Assembly: GCA_910577845.1 (NCBI GenBank)
Contig: CAJTNA010000003.1
Span: 1 to 64,000, forward strand
Direction of reading: 5' to 3'
DNA: 64,000 bases
Source of the DNA: an uncultured Christensenella sp.
GTDB lineage: Bacteria; Bacillota; Clostridia; Christensenellales; UBA3700
Part shown: in pieces, positions 55,055-64,000 of the stretch
Layout: each line of letters starts with the position of its first letter
Numbering within the stretch: position 1 is the first letter of the stretch
Position numbers and translations under genes: made by a program
Notes under the pieces: generated by a model
The model's database searches: none
What the model saw: the letters and a program-made list of their open reading frames with translations, nothing else
Told to the model about the DNA's origin: nothing

Positions 55055-55081
55055 CAAAAGCCTTAACTATTAAGGCTTTTG
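55055..55081 (-). terminator. Terminator of the giant surface-protein gene
   Basis: CAAAAGCCTTAA and its complement form a perfect 12-bp stem with a 3-nt loop, followed on the minus strand by a T-run. Confidence 0.88.
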
Positions 55082-55192
55082 TTGTTTTATATCATATTTT
55101 AGTTTTAATTATGCACGTATTTTTTAATTATGCACATTACGTGTTTATGATTATAACCACATTACATTTAATTAGATTTGTAAACCTCTAGC

Positions 55193-58100
55193 TTATTGCT
55201 CAATATCAATGTCAACATCAATTTCTTGAACAGCTGGGTTGAACATTCTAATCATATAAACTGTAACAAATACAGCAATAATTAACATTACAATTGCAAC
55301 AGCAAGTAAAATGTACAATACTGTGTTTGTAGTTCCACTTTGGTTTTTAATACTAAATCTAAATGCATTTACAGGATTTCCATTTTCGTCAACTGCTTCA
55401 TCATCAAATACATAGTTAGTATCATTAATTGTTACTGATGCTTGATATCTGTTAGGCACATACAATATATCACCAGATTCTTCATCACGTTTTGGAGATG
55501 AGAAGTCAATTTCCTCACCAGAACCACTGATAACCTCAATATTGATTGAATCAATATATACCTTTTGTCCAAAGAAATCAACGTAATAAGCTTGAATTTT
55601 TATATCTGACCCCTCGTTGTACCTTACGTTACCATTACTATCCTTGAATTTTTCATCATACTCAAAGAAAATATCAACTTTCATAGGAGAGATAGTAATT
55701 GATGTTTCCATTTCTGCTTGCTCATAGTTAGGGTCATTCTCGTTAAGCTCATTTTGCATTACCAATAAAATTGGAATTGCGTACTCACCCGCATTTGTAT
55801 AACTACCAGTATTATAAGTTGGCTCATAAGTTGTATTGCTACCAGTAATTAGAGGTCTGTACATCTTGTTCTTCAAGATTTCTATTTGCTCGTCAGTGTA
55901 TTTTGTAGAAATAGCTTTATTATCATATGTCTTTGATACAGGCTCAAGTTGAAGTTGTTTTGAAATAATGTCAACCTCTTCTTGTAACTCAGCTTTTGCA
56001 ACATCCAAAGTCATAACAACTTTCTTTCTCTCATACTCAACTTTGTTGCTATCACTAGATACTAAAGAATCTGTATAAGTAAAGTTACCATTAGAGTCAA
56101 GCTTGTATAACTCAACAGTCTTATCAGCCCAGTTAGGGTCACCTTTACTAATAACTGCAGTGACAGTATGGTAACCAGCTTGTGAAATACCAATAGCCTC
56201 TACACCATTATAATAATACTTAATAGTAAATCCTTCAGCAATTAGCTTATCGTGGTCACGCAATCTCATTGAGTAGAATTGTTGAGTATAATCTTTACCA
56301 GTTCTAACAAAGTTCATAAAGTCTTCAGCATTAGTTAAAACCTCACCTACATATTTACGGCGGTAGATTAAACCTAACTCATTATCCTCATCGTTTGGCA
56401 AACTATAAGCTGCAATGTCGCTTGTAGTATCATACTTGTCTTTACCACCCTCACGAATGTACCAAGTATTAGTATCAAATACACCAACATACTCACTTAT
56501 TTGTTTCTTTTCAATCTCAATGTTGATAGTCAAAACAGCATATTTGTAGTTTTCGTTAGTAACCTCAAATAGGTATTTGTATTTGCCTACTGAAACTGCA
56601 TCAACAAGTGCATTACCCTCGTTGTCAACTTTTACCAATTTGCCATTGTAGTCAGTACCACGTATAGCAAGTCCTTTGCTCTCAAGATATGCAATACCTT
56701 TTTCGCTAATATCAAATACAATACCGCTACCAGTATATTCAACCTTGAATGAGTCACCAACAACATCCTCAGTTAAGTCAGAACCATTGTATCTATAAGT
56801 TGCTGCCAAACCAATATTGTTGACATCAATGCTACCTCTAGCAACTCTAATAGTTATGATATTGTTGGAAATAGCTACGTTCCTATGGTCAAGCTCTACT
56901 TTAATCTCATATGCTCTGTCATTTGCTTTTACTACTTTAACACCAATTATTGGATTATCATCATCACTTAAATCAGTAATATTTTCAATAGCATTTGAAG
57001 TAATATATTTATTAAAGTTTAGCTTAATCTCATCTAAAGTAACACCTAAAGCTTTAATTTTTGCAAGGTCCTCATATTTTAATTGAGTACTAATCGCACC
57101 ATTAACAAGTTTATCATAAGTAGTGTCAATATCAACATCCTTTAAGTCAAGTTCAACAACTGCCTTATTAATTTGTACCTCAACAACATTGTTAACCAAA
57201 TTAATGCAAGGATTTTCAAGTATACCCTCAAATTTGTATACAGCGTGGTGTGAACCAGCATTTACAAAATTATTAGAGTCAAAGCTATGATTTGTCCAAT
57301 CGTGATTTGCAGTTAGCTCATTTAGCTTGCTTAAGAAACTAGACTTAACTGCAACATTAACAGCTTTAGTATCAAATGTTTTTGTCAATTTATATGCAAA
57401 GTTCTTATTAGGGTCTGTATTTTCATCAATATCAATAGTACTATCAAGTCCAGTGAAGTCAAACTCTACATCTAAATCAAGTTTTGCAATTTCAAATTCG
57501 CTTTCAATTACAATGTTATTAATGTTATTGCCAGTAATAGTCATTGTAACACCATACTCACCAGCATCAATAATTTTATTTGGGTCAAAGTCATTGTTTA
57601 TTCCACGTGAATATTTGAACTCAAACGTAAAGACAGCTTTGTAATCACCAAGTTTTTTCTCTTCATCAGTCATTAAATTATTTAATGCTAATTTCAAATC
57701 ATCACTAATATTGTCAGCTGTCAAAGCGTGTACTTTATTGTCATATGTCAAATTAGCTGGTGGAACTAAATCATTTACGCTTGTTGTAACAGTAGCTTTA
57801 CCAACAACTACACTAAATGTGTCCTCAAATTCCGCATATCTGTCATTTGACTCAATTACAACCCTTATAAAGTAACTACCAACCTCATTTATATTAGTTG
57901 TATCAAATTGGTCATAGCCGTAGTATACTTTAACTCTACCTCTTAAACCAGAATCATGGTAAACAATTAATTCCTTAATGTCATAAAAAGCATTTTTGAA
58001 TGTCAATTCAATTCTACCAGTGTTTTCATTCCAGTTATGGAACCCAAAATGCTCACCAAATACAATTGTATCACCTACAACCATAAAGTGACCAATCAAT

Positions 58101-61100
58101 GAGTTAGGTAGTACTATACTTGTATAATTAAGTGCTATGCCAGCATCAGTATCACTTTCCACAAGAATTACATAATAGTATTTTCCTAATGGCATTCTCT
58201 TACCGTGCTCAAACTTAACTTCCTCAAAATCAGTATTTTTGTAAATAACCTTTAAATATTGAGTTACACCAAATGCATCTACAAATGTAGCTGTAATGTT
58301 TGGTACTTCATATGATGTAATACTATTTATCTCATTATTTACAGTAATATCTGTAATCTCATATTTTGTAATTACCCAATCACCTGTGATTGTAGCACCT
58401 TCTTTTAATTTGTAGTTAACCCAATTAATTTCACTTGCAGTAACTTGATATTTACCTGCGTTAGGATATGCACTGCCAGCTAAACCGCTAAATGCACTTA
58501 CGCTAAATGTTACTGGTAATACAGTAGTTAAATCAGCTGTAATATCATCACCAACCAAACCAGTGGCAGATAACTTGAACTCTGGCAAACTAGCAACAGT
58601 GTTATCACCATATCTAGTAACCATTTCGTTAATTGATACACTTGTCAATGTAACTTTATCAATACCAATACGGCTCATTTCAGTCATTGTACCCTCAAAG
58701 TAATATGAGTTTGTAGTGCCATTACTGTCAGCTACTGCAAATGTGTATCTGTTTCTTGCTAAGGCAAAATCCTCACCACTCTTTGCCCAAAGCTCAACTA
58801 CTAAATAGTAATTATCTTTGCCCTCGTTAGAATTAATTGCCTCGTCAGTTATTTGTTCAGATTGATAGAACTTGATTGACCTAATCTCAATATGGTCATA
58901 CAATGAACTTGCATCCCAAGTGATACTAGCATAGTCATTAAGAGTAGTATCAATCTCAGCAATTCTCTCTGCACTTAATTTTAAATCAACATAATCTCTT
59001 AAGTCAATAATATTATTTGCGTTAGGCAACAATTTGCTGTTACCATCATAAATTTTTACAAACTCTCCAGGAGTAATATTTTTAAAGTTAATGTCACTCT
59101 CAAAAAGTACAATCGGATTTCGCCCTACCCAAATTAAACCAATAGTGTAAACTGCAGTGTAATGCTCACCACTTTCATTAACCGTCTTGCTTGTAAATGT
59201 CAATGCGTATCTTACACCTTTATCAGTATCTGTATTTTGCCAAGCTGGGTCATTGTATGTTGACTTAATCTCCGCAGTCCATTTTTTGTTAGTCACATTA
59301 TATGACGCATTACCAATAGTATTGTTGGAACTTGAAGCGTTAGGGTCACTCTCATCTGGTGCAAAACTTACATAACCTCTTGAAGCATCATTTTTGTAAA
59401 TGTTGCTTGTGTTAACAATAACATTTACTGTTTCAGTAACTCTTGTACCAGGAGTATAAGCACCTAAACGTGTACTATACTCTATATCACTAGCTGTTAA
59501 CACATCACCTAGTTTTGTATAATCAAATATATCAATTTGTGTTGTAAACTCATAAGTATCTGTATTGTTTGCCCAGTCAGTAATTACAACTTTGTAATTA
59601 GCTATAGTGTTGTATGTGAACTTACCAGTTGTAATGTTAAATCCAGAACCTGGATTGTATGACCTATTCCAATCACCACCAACTTGTGTTTGAGTATTTC
59701 CGTCAACTTTATATACATCTAACCTTTTAATACCAGAACCAAACTCGTTTCCATTATCGTCAGTAAAGGTATCATCAAATTTCATTTCCTTTTCAAATGA
59801 ATAACCATACCATACATCTTGCTTATCTTTAAAGTTCTCTTTCCAGAAATTTTTTGTTTCATCATTGAATGCTGGGGCTTTAGAGTCAATTTTTACACCA
59901 ACACCAACGCTATTTTTCATATCAAATGCACTTTTATCTGCATTGTCAACATAGGCAATCGGATTGTTGTTTCTATAAAGTTTAAATTTGTAAATAGTAC
60001 CAGCTAACACTGCAGATTTAAGAGTATTTTCCTTAATGTTAAATGTAAAACCATTAGCGTATGTAAAGCCAGTTACTGCAACACTTGTAGGTGTTTCGTC
60101 ACCAACTTTCCAGTACTCAATTTTATCTACCGCACCATCAATAGCTTTATTATTTGTGGTTGGGAACTTGATAGTTACATTTTTACCATTTTCACCACTC
60201 CAATCATCTTTGTCGTAGGTAATACCACTAGGAGCAATTTGAACTGGTTTAATACGGAAATTGTTCACAGTAATACGTGAAATACAAACACGTCTTTCAG
60301 CATTAAGATATGCAAATGCTGGATTGTCTTCATCAACTAATACAATTGTCCTTGCCTCTTTAGGATATTGCAAGAATGAAGTACCATCTTCAAATGAAGT
60401 TTCACCATCTGCTTTCCTATAACTAACATTCCCACCAAAGTTAATGTTTGCGTCACCATTGTTATCAGTAAGCTCATTTGAAATATTATTTGTTATCGCT
60501 TGAGCTGGGTATGTAGTCGCAAACGAATTACCAGTATATTCAAGTTCATTATTTAATGTTAGTCCATTAAATTTTTTACCTGTTGTAAATTGCAAATAAT
60601 AGTCCATTCTGTCAATTTTAACTAAAAAGTTAATTGACCTACCATAACCATAAAGTGCTGTATTATAACCAGCTATAGTTTTATTTTCAGATATAGTAGT
60701 ATTATCTATATTGCCTCTAGCAGTTACATCCCAAATTACATCATTTGCAGTAAAAGGATTACTAGAATTTGGACCGCTACCAGTTGTAATAATTTTTTTA
60801 ACATTCAACATACCAGCAGTGGAATTTCCAGCAGTTGGAGCTGTATATTGGAAGTTAAATGATATATGACCAAATTTATTTAAATAATAATTTTGATATT
60901 TTATCCTATTTAAGGAATTATTAGTTCCATCTGAAGTTTTGTGTGCATTGCCATCAGTTGATGGATAAGGACGTAATGCACTGGCACTACTAGTACTGAA
61001 CAATCCAAAATAATTTGCATATTCTGAAGCTGTACACATATTTAAATTAGGTGTATAGCCGTTAGTGTTTCTACCATTGTGATAGTAACCAGTAGGTTCA

Positions 61101-62278
61101 CCTGCAAATGCTAAATATTGTTTGTCAGCGTAATCAGTTACAAAGTGTACGTTACCATTTAACTCACCTGACTTGTTTACTACAAATTTACCTCTAAATT
61201 GAGAGAACACGCCTTTAACACCTTGTACACTTAAGCCCGCTATAGAACCATAAGCTTGGAAAATACGTTTGTTATAACAAGTATTCCTATTAGAACCACC
61301 TGTCTTTCTATCGCTATTTAAAGCCTCAATTTTTGAACTTTCTGCTCCAGTAAATGAAAGGTTATAAGTATTATTACGTGCAGTTTCACTTGTGTAAGCA
61401 CCATAAACGCCACCAATTATTGAGGCACACATACCATTGTCTTGAACCACATAATTCCAAGCATCCCAAATATGAGTTCTTGAGTCAATTGACATTGTGG
61501 AATTATCTTCCATTTGCACGTGAACATTTGTCAATCTGCCAGATTGGTTGGCACAAATACCACCCATAACCGCCCTTTGTCCAGCAGTTTCACCTGGTGT
61601 AGTTTCATTCATAGCTCTTAATTTAGCACCACTTTTAACTATCAATTTTACATTGTCAATAGTGCCGATATTTTTACCGCAAACGCCACCTACACCCCAA
61701 ATACCTTCCCATCTGTAATTAGTTGGGCAAAAATCACCACTCAATTCAAAGGTAACATTTTTAATAGTACCAGCATTTATACTTGCAAAAGCACCCATAT
61801 AGTAATCATAAGTATCATTATCATATGTAGCTGCTTTATCCACATTAGGCTTACTGCTTCCATTACCATTCATAAGGTAGGTTTGTTCTAGCCAACCTGC
61901 AGTGCTATTTATCCTAATTGTATGACCATTACCATCTAGATTAGCTCTAAAATATAAAGTTTGATAATCACTCAAAGTAATATCTAAGTCATTAGTTAAA
62001 TATAAATTATTTGAACTATTCTTATTGTTGGTCCAGTCAGTTATGTTTCTAATCGGAGTACCGCTTGGCGTGCCTTTAGCTTTACCAATCTCGCTACCAA
62101 CATCAAATAAGGTATCACTACCGCTAACCGTATTGTCATTATATCCAACAGTACCAACTTGGGTATCACCCTTTGGACTATTTGGTAATAGTCCAAAGGT
62201 AATGCCCATTAGCATTGTCAACAATATGGCAATAGCGATAAATGCTATTTTTCTTTTATTTCTTACTGATTCTCTCAT
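55193..62278 (-). CDS. Giant anchored surface protein with MBG-like modules
   Basis: 2,361 residues with AGGAGG upstream. A signal/transmembrane segment at about 10-31 is followed by a beta-helix region with GLUG-like phrases (NLYLTNDLDI, FRANLDGNGHTIRI, GTIKNVTFELSG, GGVCGKNIGTIDNV) to about 340. The bulk is a long chain of repeated beta modules of MBG/YDG type, with recurring phrases such as KTYDNKAIST, DAGEYGVTMTITG and VGKYKYLFEVTN. A C-terminal transmembrane helix (VLYILLAVAIVMLIIAVFVT) and an acidic tail anchor it. No sortase motif. Adhesion or a surface layer is an inference. It follows the next gene in one operon (31-bp gap). Confidence 0.88.
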   Translation of the reverse strand: MRESVRNKRKIAFIAIAILLTMLMGITFGLLPNSPKGDTQVGTVGYNDNTVSGSDTLFDVGSEIGKAKGTPSGTPIRNITDWTNNKNSSNNLYLTNDLDITLSDYQTLYFRANLDGNGHTIRINSTAGWLEQTYLMNGNGSSKPNVDKAATYDNDTYDYYMGAFASINAGTIKNVTFELSGDFCPTNYRWEGIWGVGGVCGKNIGTIDNVKLIVKSGAKLRAMNETTPGETAGQRAVMGGICANQSGRLTNVHVQMEDNSTMSIDSRTHIWDAWNYVVQDNGMCASIIGGVYGAYTSETARNNTYNLSFTGAESSKIEALNSDRKTGGSNRNTCYNKRIFQAYGSIAGLSVQGVKGVFSQFRGKFVVNKSGELNGNVHFVTDYADKQYLAFAGEPTGYYHNGRNTNGYTPNLNMCTASEYANYFGLFSTSSASALRPYPSTDGNAHKTSDGTNNSLNRIKYQNYYLNKFGHISFNFQYTAPTAGNSTAGMLNVKKIITTGSGPNSSNPFTANDVIWDVTARGNIDNTTISENKTIAGYNTALYGYGRSINFLVKIDRMDYYLQFTTGKKFNGLTLNNELEYTGNSFATTYPAQAITNNISNELTDNNGDANINFGGNVSYRKADGETSFEDGTSFLQYPKEARTIVLVDEDNPAFAYLNAERRVCISRITVNNFRIKPVQIAPSGITYDKDDWSGENGKNVTIKFPTTNNKAIDGAVDKIEYWKVGDETPTSVAVTGFTYANGFTFNIKENTLKSAVLAGTIYKFKLYRNNNPIAYVDNADKSAFDMKNSVGVGVKIDSKAPAFNDETKNFWKENFKDKQDVWYGYSFEKEMKFDDTFTDDNGNEFGSGIKRLDVYKVDGNTQTQVGGDWNRSYNPGSGFNITTGKFTYNTIANYKVVITDWANNTDTYEFTTQIDIFDYTKLGDVLTASDIEYSTRLGAYTPGTRVTETVNVIVNTSNIYKNDASRGYVSFAPDESDPNASSSNNTIGNASYNVTNKKWTAEIKSTYNDPAWQNTDTDKGVRYALTFTSKTVNESGEHYTAVYTIGLIWVGRNPIVLFESDINFKNITPGEFVKIYDGNSKLLPNANNIIDLRDYVDLKLSAERIAEIDTTLNDYASITWDASSLYDHIEIRSIKFYQSEQITDEAINSNEGKDNYYLVVELWAKSGEDFALARNRYTFAVADSNGTTNSYYFEGTMTEMSRIGIDKVTLTSVSINEMVTRYGDNTVASLPEFKLSATGLVGDDITADLTTVLPVTFSVSAFSGLAGSAYPNAGKYQVTASEINWVNYKLKEGATITGDWVITKYEITDITVNNEINSITSYEVPNITATFVDAFGVTQYLKVIYKNTDFEEVKFEHGKRMPLGKYYYVILVESDTDAGIALNYTSIVLPNSLIGHFMVVGDTIVFGEHFGFHNWNENTGRIELTFKNAFYDIKELIVYHDSGLRGRVKVYYGYDQFDTTNINEVGSYFIRVVIESNDRYAEFEDTFSVVVGKATVTTSVNDLVPPANLTYDNKVHALTADNISDDLKLALNNLMTDEEKKLGDYKAVFTFEFKYSRGINNDFDPNKIIDAGEYGVTMTITGNNINNIVIESEFEIAKLDLDVEFDFTGLDSTIDIDENTDPNKNFAYKLTKTFDTKAVNVAVKSSFLSKLNELTANHDWTNHSFDSNNFVNAGSHHAVYKFEGILENPCINLVNNVVEVQINKAVVELDLKDVDIDTTYDKLVNGAISTQLKYEDLAKIKALGVTLDEIKLNFNKYITSNAIENITDLSDDDNPIIGVKVVKANDRAYEIKVELDHRNVAISNNIITIRVARGSIDVNNIGLAATYRYNGSDLTEDVVGDSFKVEYTGSGIVFDISEKGIAYLESKGLAIRGTDYNGKLVKVDNEGNALVDAVSVGKYKYLFEVTNENYKYAVLTINIEIEKKQISEYVGVFDTNTWYIREGGKDKYDTTSDIAAYSLPNDEDNELGLIYRRKYVGEVLTNAEDFMNFVRTGKDYTQQFYSMRLRDHDKLIAEGFTIKYYYNGVEAIGISQAGYHTVTAVISKGDPNWADKTVELYKLDSNGNFTYTDSLVSSDSNKVEYERKKVVMTLDVAKAELQEEVDIISKQLQLEPVSKTYDNKAISTKYTDEQIEILKNKMYRPLITGSNTTYEPTYNTGSYTNAGEYAIPILLVMQNELNENDPNYEQAEMETSITISPMKVDIFFEYDEKFKDSNGNVRYNEGSDIKIQAYYVDFFGQKVYIDSINIEVISGSGEEIDFSSPKRDEESGDILYVPNRYQASVTINDTNYVFDDEAVDENGNPVNAFRFSIKNQSGTTNTVLYILLAVAIVMLIIAVFVTVYMIRMFNPAVQEIDVDIDIEQ

Positions 62279-62309
62279 AATTCCTCCTAAAAATCAGTTT
62301 AAGCCCATT

Positions 62310-64000
62310 TTATTGCCCTTTTGCTAAAACATTAAAGTAAATATAAGCTGTTCTTGCATTGTTGCTTCCATTTACCGTAGGGTTCGTGTTATTTGTATTA
62401 GCTTGGTAGAAATATAGTGTAATAGAAATTTTTATCTTTCCACCATTAATACCTACTGAACCATCCACATTAATGTCATAGTTTTTAATAGTTTCATATA
62501 TCGGAGTATACAATGCTTTAATATCTGCATTTAGTTTGTTGTAGTCCTCATAATTATATATAGTTACGAAACCTTCACGCTCCCAACGAGTAATATACTT
62601 AATTGTATCATTATAATCAACAACAGTATTATTAGTTGTTTTTAGCCAGATATCAAAGTTTTCGATATATTTTTCAAACTGACCGCTTGCATAATCCATA
62701 TAAGAGATTGTGTGATATTTATCTCCGCTATCAAGTACGTCTTTAGTTAAAGCTACATAATTGATATTGCTATCCTTGATATTCAACTTAATTGTATAAG
62801 GATTATTACCAATTGTATTTAAGCCTGTTTGAGTTTCAAAAGCAAGTTTGATTTTAAATTTAACATTATAGCTACCTGCAACACCCAAATTGCCGTTAAT
62901 ACCTTCCCAGCTATCCTCAACAATCTCATAAGTACCAGAGTCACCATTCTCAAAGAAAACCATTGCAGACTTAGGCAAATCGTATTTACTTTGCAAAGTA
63001 TTTAGAGAGATAGTATTTCTACCATTAATGTACACAGCTGTTGCTCTTCTAGGTCTAACATCAACTTCACGAATGATAGTTTCCTCATAACCTTTTAGTC
63101 TTATTTGAACTTCAGTTTTAAAGCCATTGTACCAGTTATTGATATTTGAGTAAGTTACAACACCATTAGTCACACTGAACAATGCGTCTTTAGCTGTAAT
63201 ACTTTCAACCTCGTACTCAAGTTTTCTGCCGTCAAATGTTTCAACCATCAATTTATCTTTGCTGTAGAAGTTATCATAAAACTCTTTAGCATTATAAATA
63301 TCAATTTCAGCTGTTTCGCCGTCAACTAATTTCAAGCGTCTGTTATCCCAGTGTACGTTTACAACTAATCTCTTAGCACCGGCATTGTTTGGATAAATAA
63401 ATCTAACTTCTGCCCTTAAATTTGCTTCGTCAAAGCCAGATGGTGTTGCACCAATAAACTCAAATTTTGGTGTTCCGTCCGCACGATTGTTGCGTACATA
63501 AACAACTTTATTTAAAGTTTTATTTTCTAGTACAACTGTGTCTGGTAAAGTTTCACCAGCGTGAACAACGACATCACGTACCACTGTATCATTATGGTTT
63601 AATAATGTTTTGCTATCCTCTAGGAATATTTTTACAGTAGTTGTAACTGGTGTACCACTTATACTTGCTCTACCAGTTGCGATATAGTAACCAGTTTTCC
63701 AACTTCCATCACTATTCTTAAATCCAGCCATATCATTTCTGTCTTTATTTTTAAAGAATATTCCATTATCAGTAAATATTTGAGTATCGTCTGCACCAAA
63801 GCCAGTTGGGCTATACTCTGTAATGTACCAACTAGCATAAGCATCGCTATTTAGCAAGTAATCTGGTTTTGTTGCATATTGTTGTCTATCAGCATAGTAG
63901 TACATATGTCCTTTATCTGGTCTGTAAGCTTTATTCATAAATTGATTTAAGAAATCAGCCTCAGTTTCCAAAGTTGCGTCATAAGATACATATGGTAATT
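62310..64000 (-). CDS. Large secreted protein, 5' end beyond window
   Basis: The frame is open from the stop at 62310 to the window edge (over 560 codons), so the start lies outside. It is all beta, with LPYVSYDATLETEADFLNQF at the edge, TVKIFLEDSKTLLNHNDTVV, and VDVRPRRATAVYINGRNTIS. Unlike its neighbour it ends without a transmembrane anchor (YIYFNVLAKGQ), so it may be released or bind the anchored partner. Co-transcription with the 2,361-residue gene is likely. Confidence 0.75.
   Translation of the reverse strand, partial: LPYVSYDATLETEADFLNQFMNKAYRPDKGHMYYYADRQQYATKPDYLLNSDAYASWYITEYSPTGFGADDTQIFTDNGIFFKNKDRNDMAGFKNSDGSWKTGYYIATGRASISGTPVTTTVKIFLEDSKTLLNHNDTVVRDVVVHAGETLPDTVVLENKTLNKVVYVRNNRADGTPKFEFIGATPSGFDEANLRAEVRFIYPNNAGAKRLVVNVHWDNRRLKLVDGETAEIDIYNAKEFYDNFYSKDKLMVETFDGRKLEYEVESITAKDALFSVTNGVVTYSNINNWYNGFKTEVQIRLKGYEETIIREVDVRPRRATAVYINGRNTISLNTLQSKYDLPKSAMVFFENGDSGTYEIVEDSWEGINGNLGVAGSYNVKFKIKLAFETQTGLNTIGNNPYTIKLNIKDSNINYVALTKDVLDSGDKYHTISYMDYASGQFEKYIENFDIWLKTTNNTVVDYNDTIKYITRWEREGFVTIYNYEDYNKLNADIKALYTPIYETIKNYDINVDGSVGINGGKIKISITLYFYQANTNNTNPTVNGSNNARTAYIYFNVLAKGQ

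Larger units (their letters stand above)
54592..55192. other. Intergenic region upstream of the symporter gene
   Basis: 601 bp with no gene. From the left it holds the symporter promoter with dyad (54624-54652), three degenerate tandem repeats (54674-54900), an AT-rich stretch, and the terminator of the giant surface-protein gene (55055-55081). Confidence 0.5.

Noticed and set aside
59187..60218. Several short plus-strand frames inside the giant surface-protein gene
   Set aside because: Shadows of a long certain frame on the opposite strand.

Overview
The window is AT-rich DNA from a low-GC member of the Bacillota, most likely an uncultivated clostridial-type gut bacterium (inference). The supporting signs are a clostridial sporulation-gene order (spoIVB, spo0A, spoIIM, deoB, dacF), a T-box in front of thrS, a ParE-ParC pair of Gram-positive type, LuxS, strong AGGAGG ribosome sites, and very large envelope proteins held by transmembrane tails rather than LPXTG sortase signals. 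I saw no tRNA, rRNA, CRISPR array or transposase.

Layout. 1-3376: the 5' part of a large surface-protein gene on the minus strand. Its promoter lies between two perfect 28-bp inverted repeats. 4230-8130: a divergent pair, an alpha-CTD-like/WG-repeat protein and a membrane-anchored propeller/SH3 protein. 8553-15525: parC-parE, an alpha/beta hydrolase and murG. 15652-25300: a compact, overlapping 13-gene phage head operon (terminase, portal, scaffold, capsid, connectors, two holins). It has no integrase, repressor, lysin or tail fibre, so it looks like a domesticated, gene-transfer-agent-like cassette or a stripped prophage. 25438-26929: a small anchored SH3-type protein and a sigma-region-4-like regulator whose promoter sits inside a perfect 16-bp dyad. 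27256-30466: an AGPS-like FAD oxidase with an FGGY kinase. 30974-35514: a shrunken sporulation cluster made of dacF, a phosphopentomutase-like pseudoenzyme with a leaderless promoter, a spoIIM-like gene, a receiver-less Spo0A DNA-binding domain and an intact spoIVB. 35663-41647: a cation/proton antiporter, a PC4-like protein, rubrerythrin, proA, yebC and an RNA methyltransferase. 41740-46377: infC-rpmI-rplT with a leader and a probable AUU start, then thrS behind a remote threonine T-box. 46529-54591: a regulator relic, luxS, two glycosidases, a collapsed lipoprotein gene and a sodium:solute symporter. 55193-64000: two adjacent genes for giant envelope proteins.

How the parts may work together. 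The two glycosidases and the symporter suggest use of host or dietary glycans (inference). The surface proteins at both ends and the two anchored SH3 proteins form a large cell-surface inventory. The phage head cassette, its upstream sigma-like gene with a strong operator, and the reduced sporulation cluster are the parts most worth a second look as repurposed systems.
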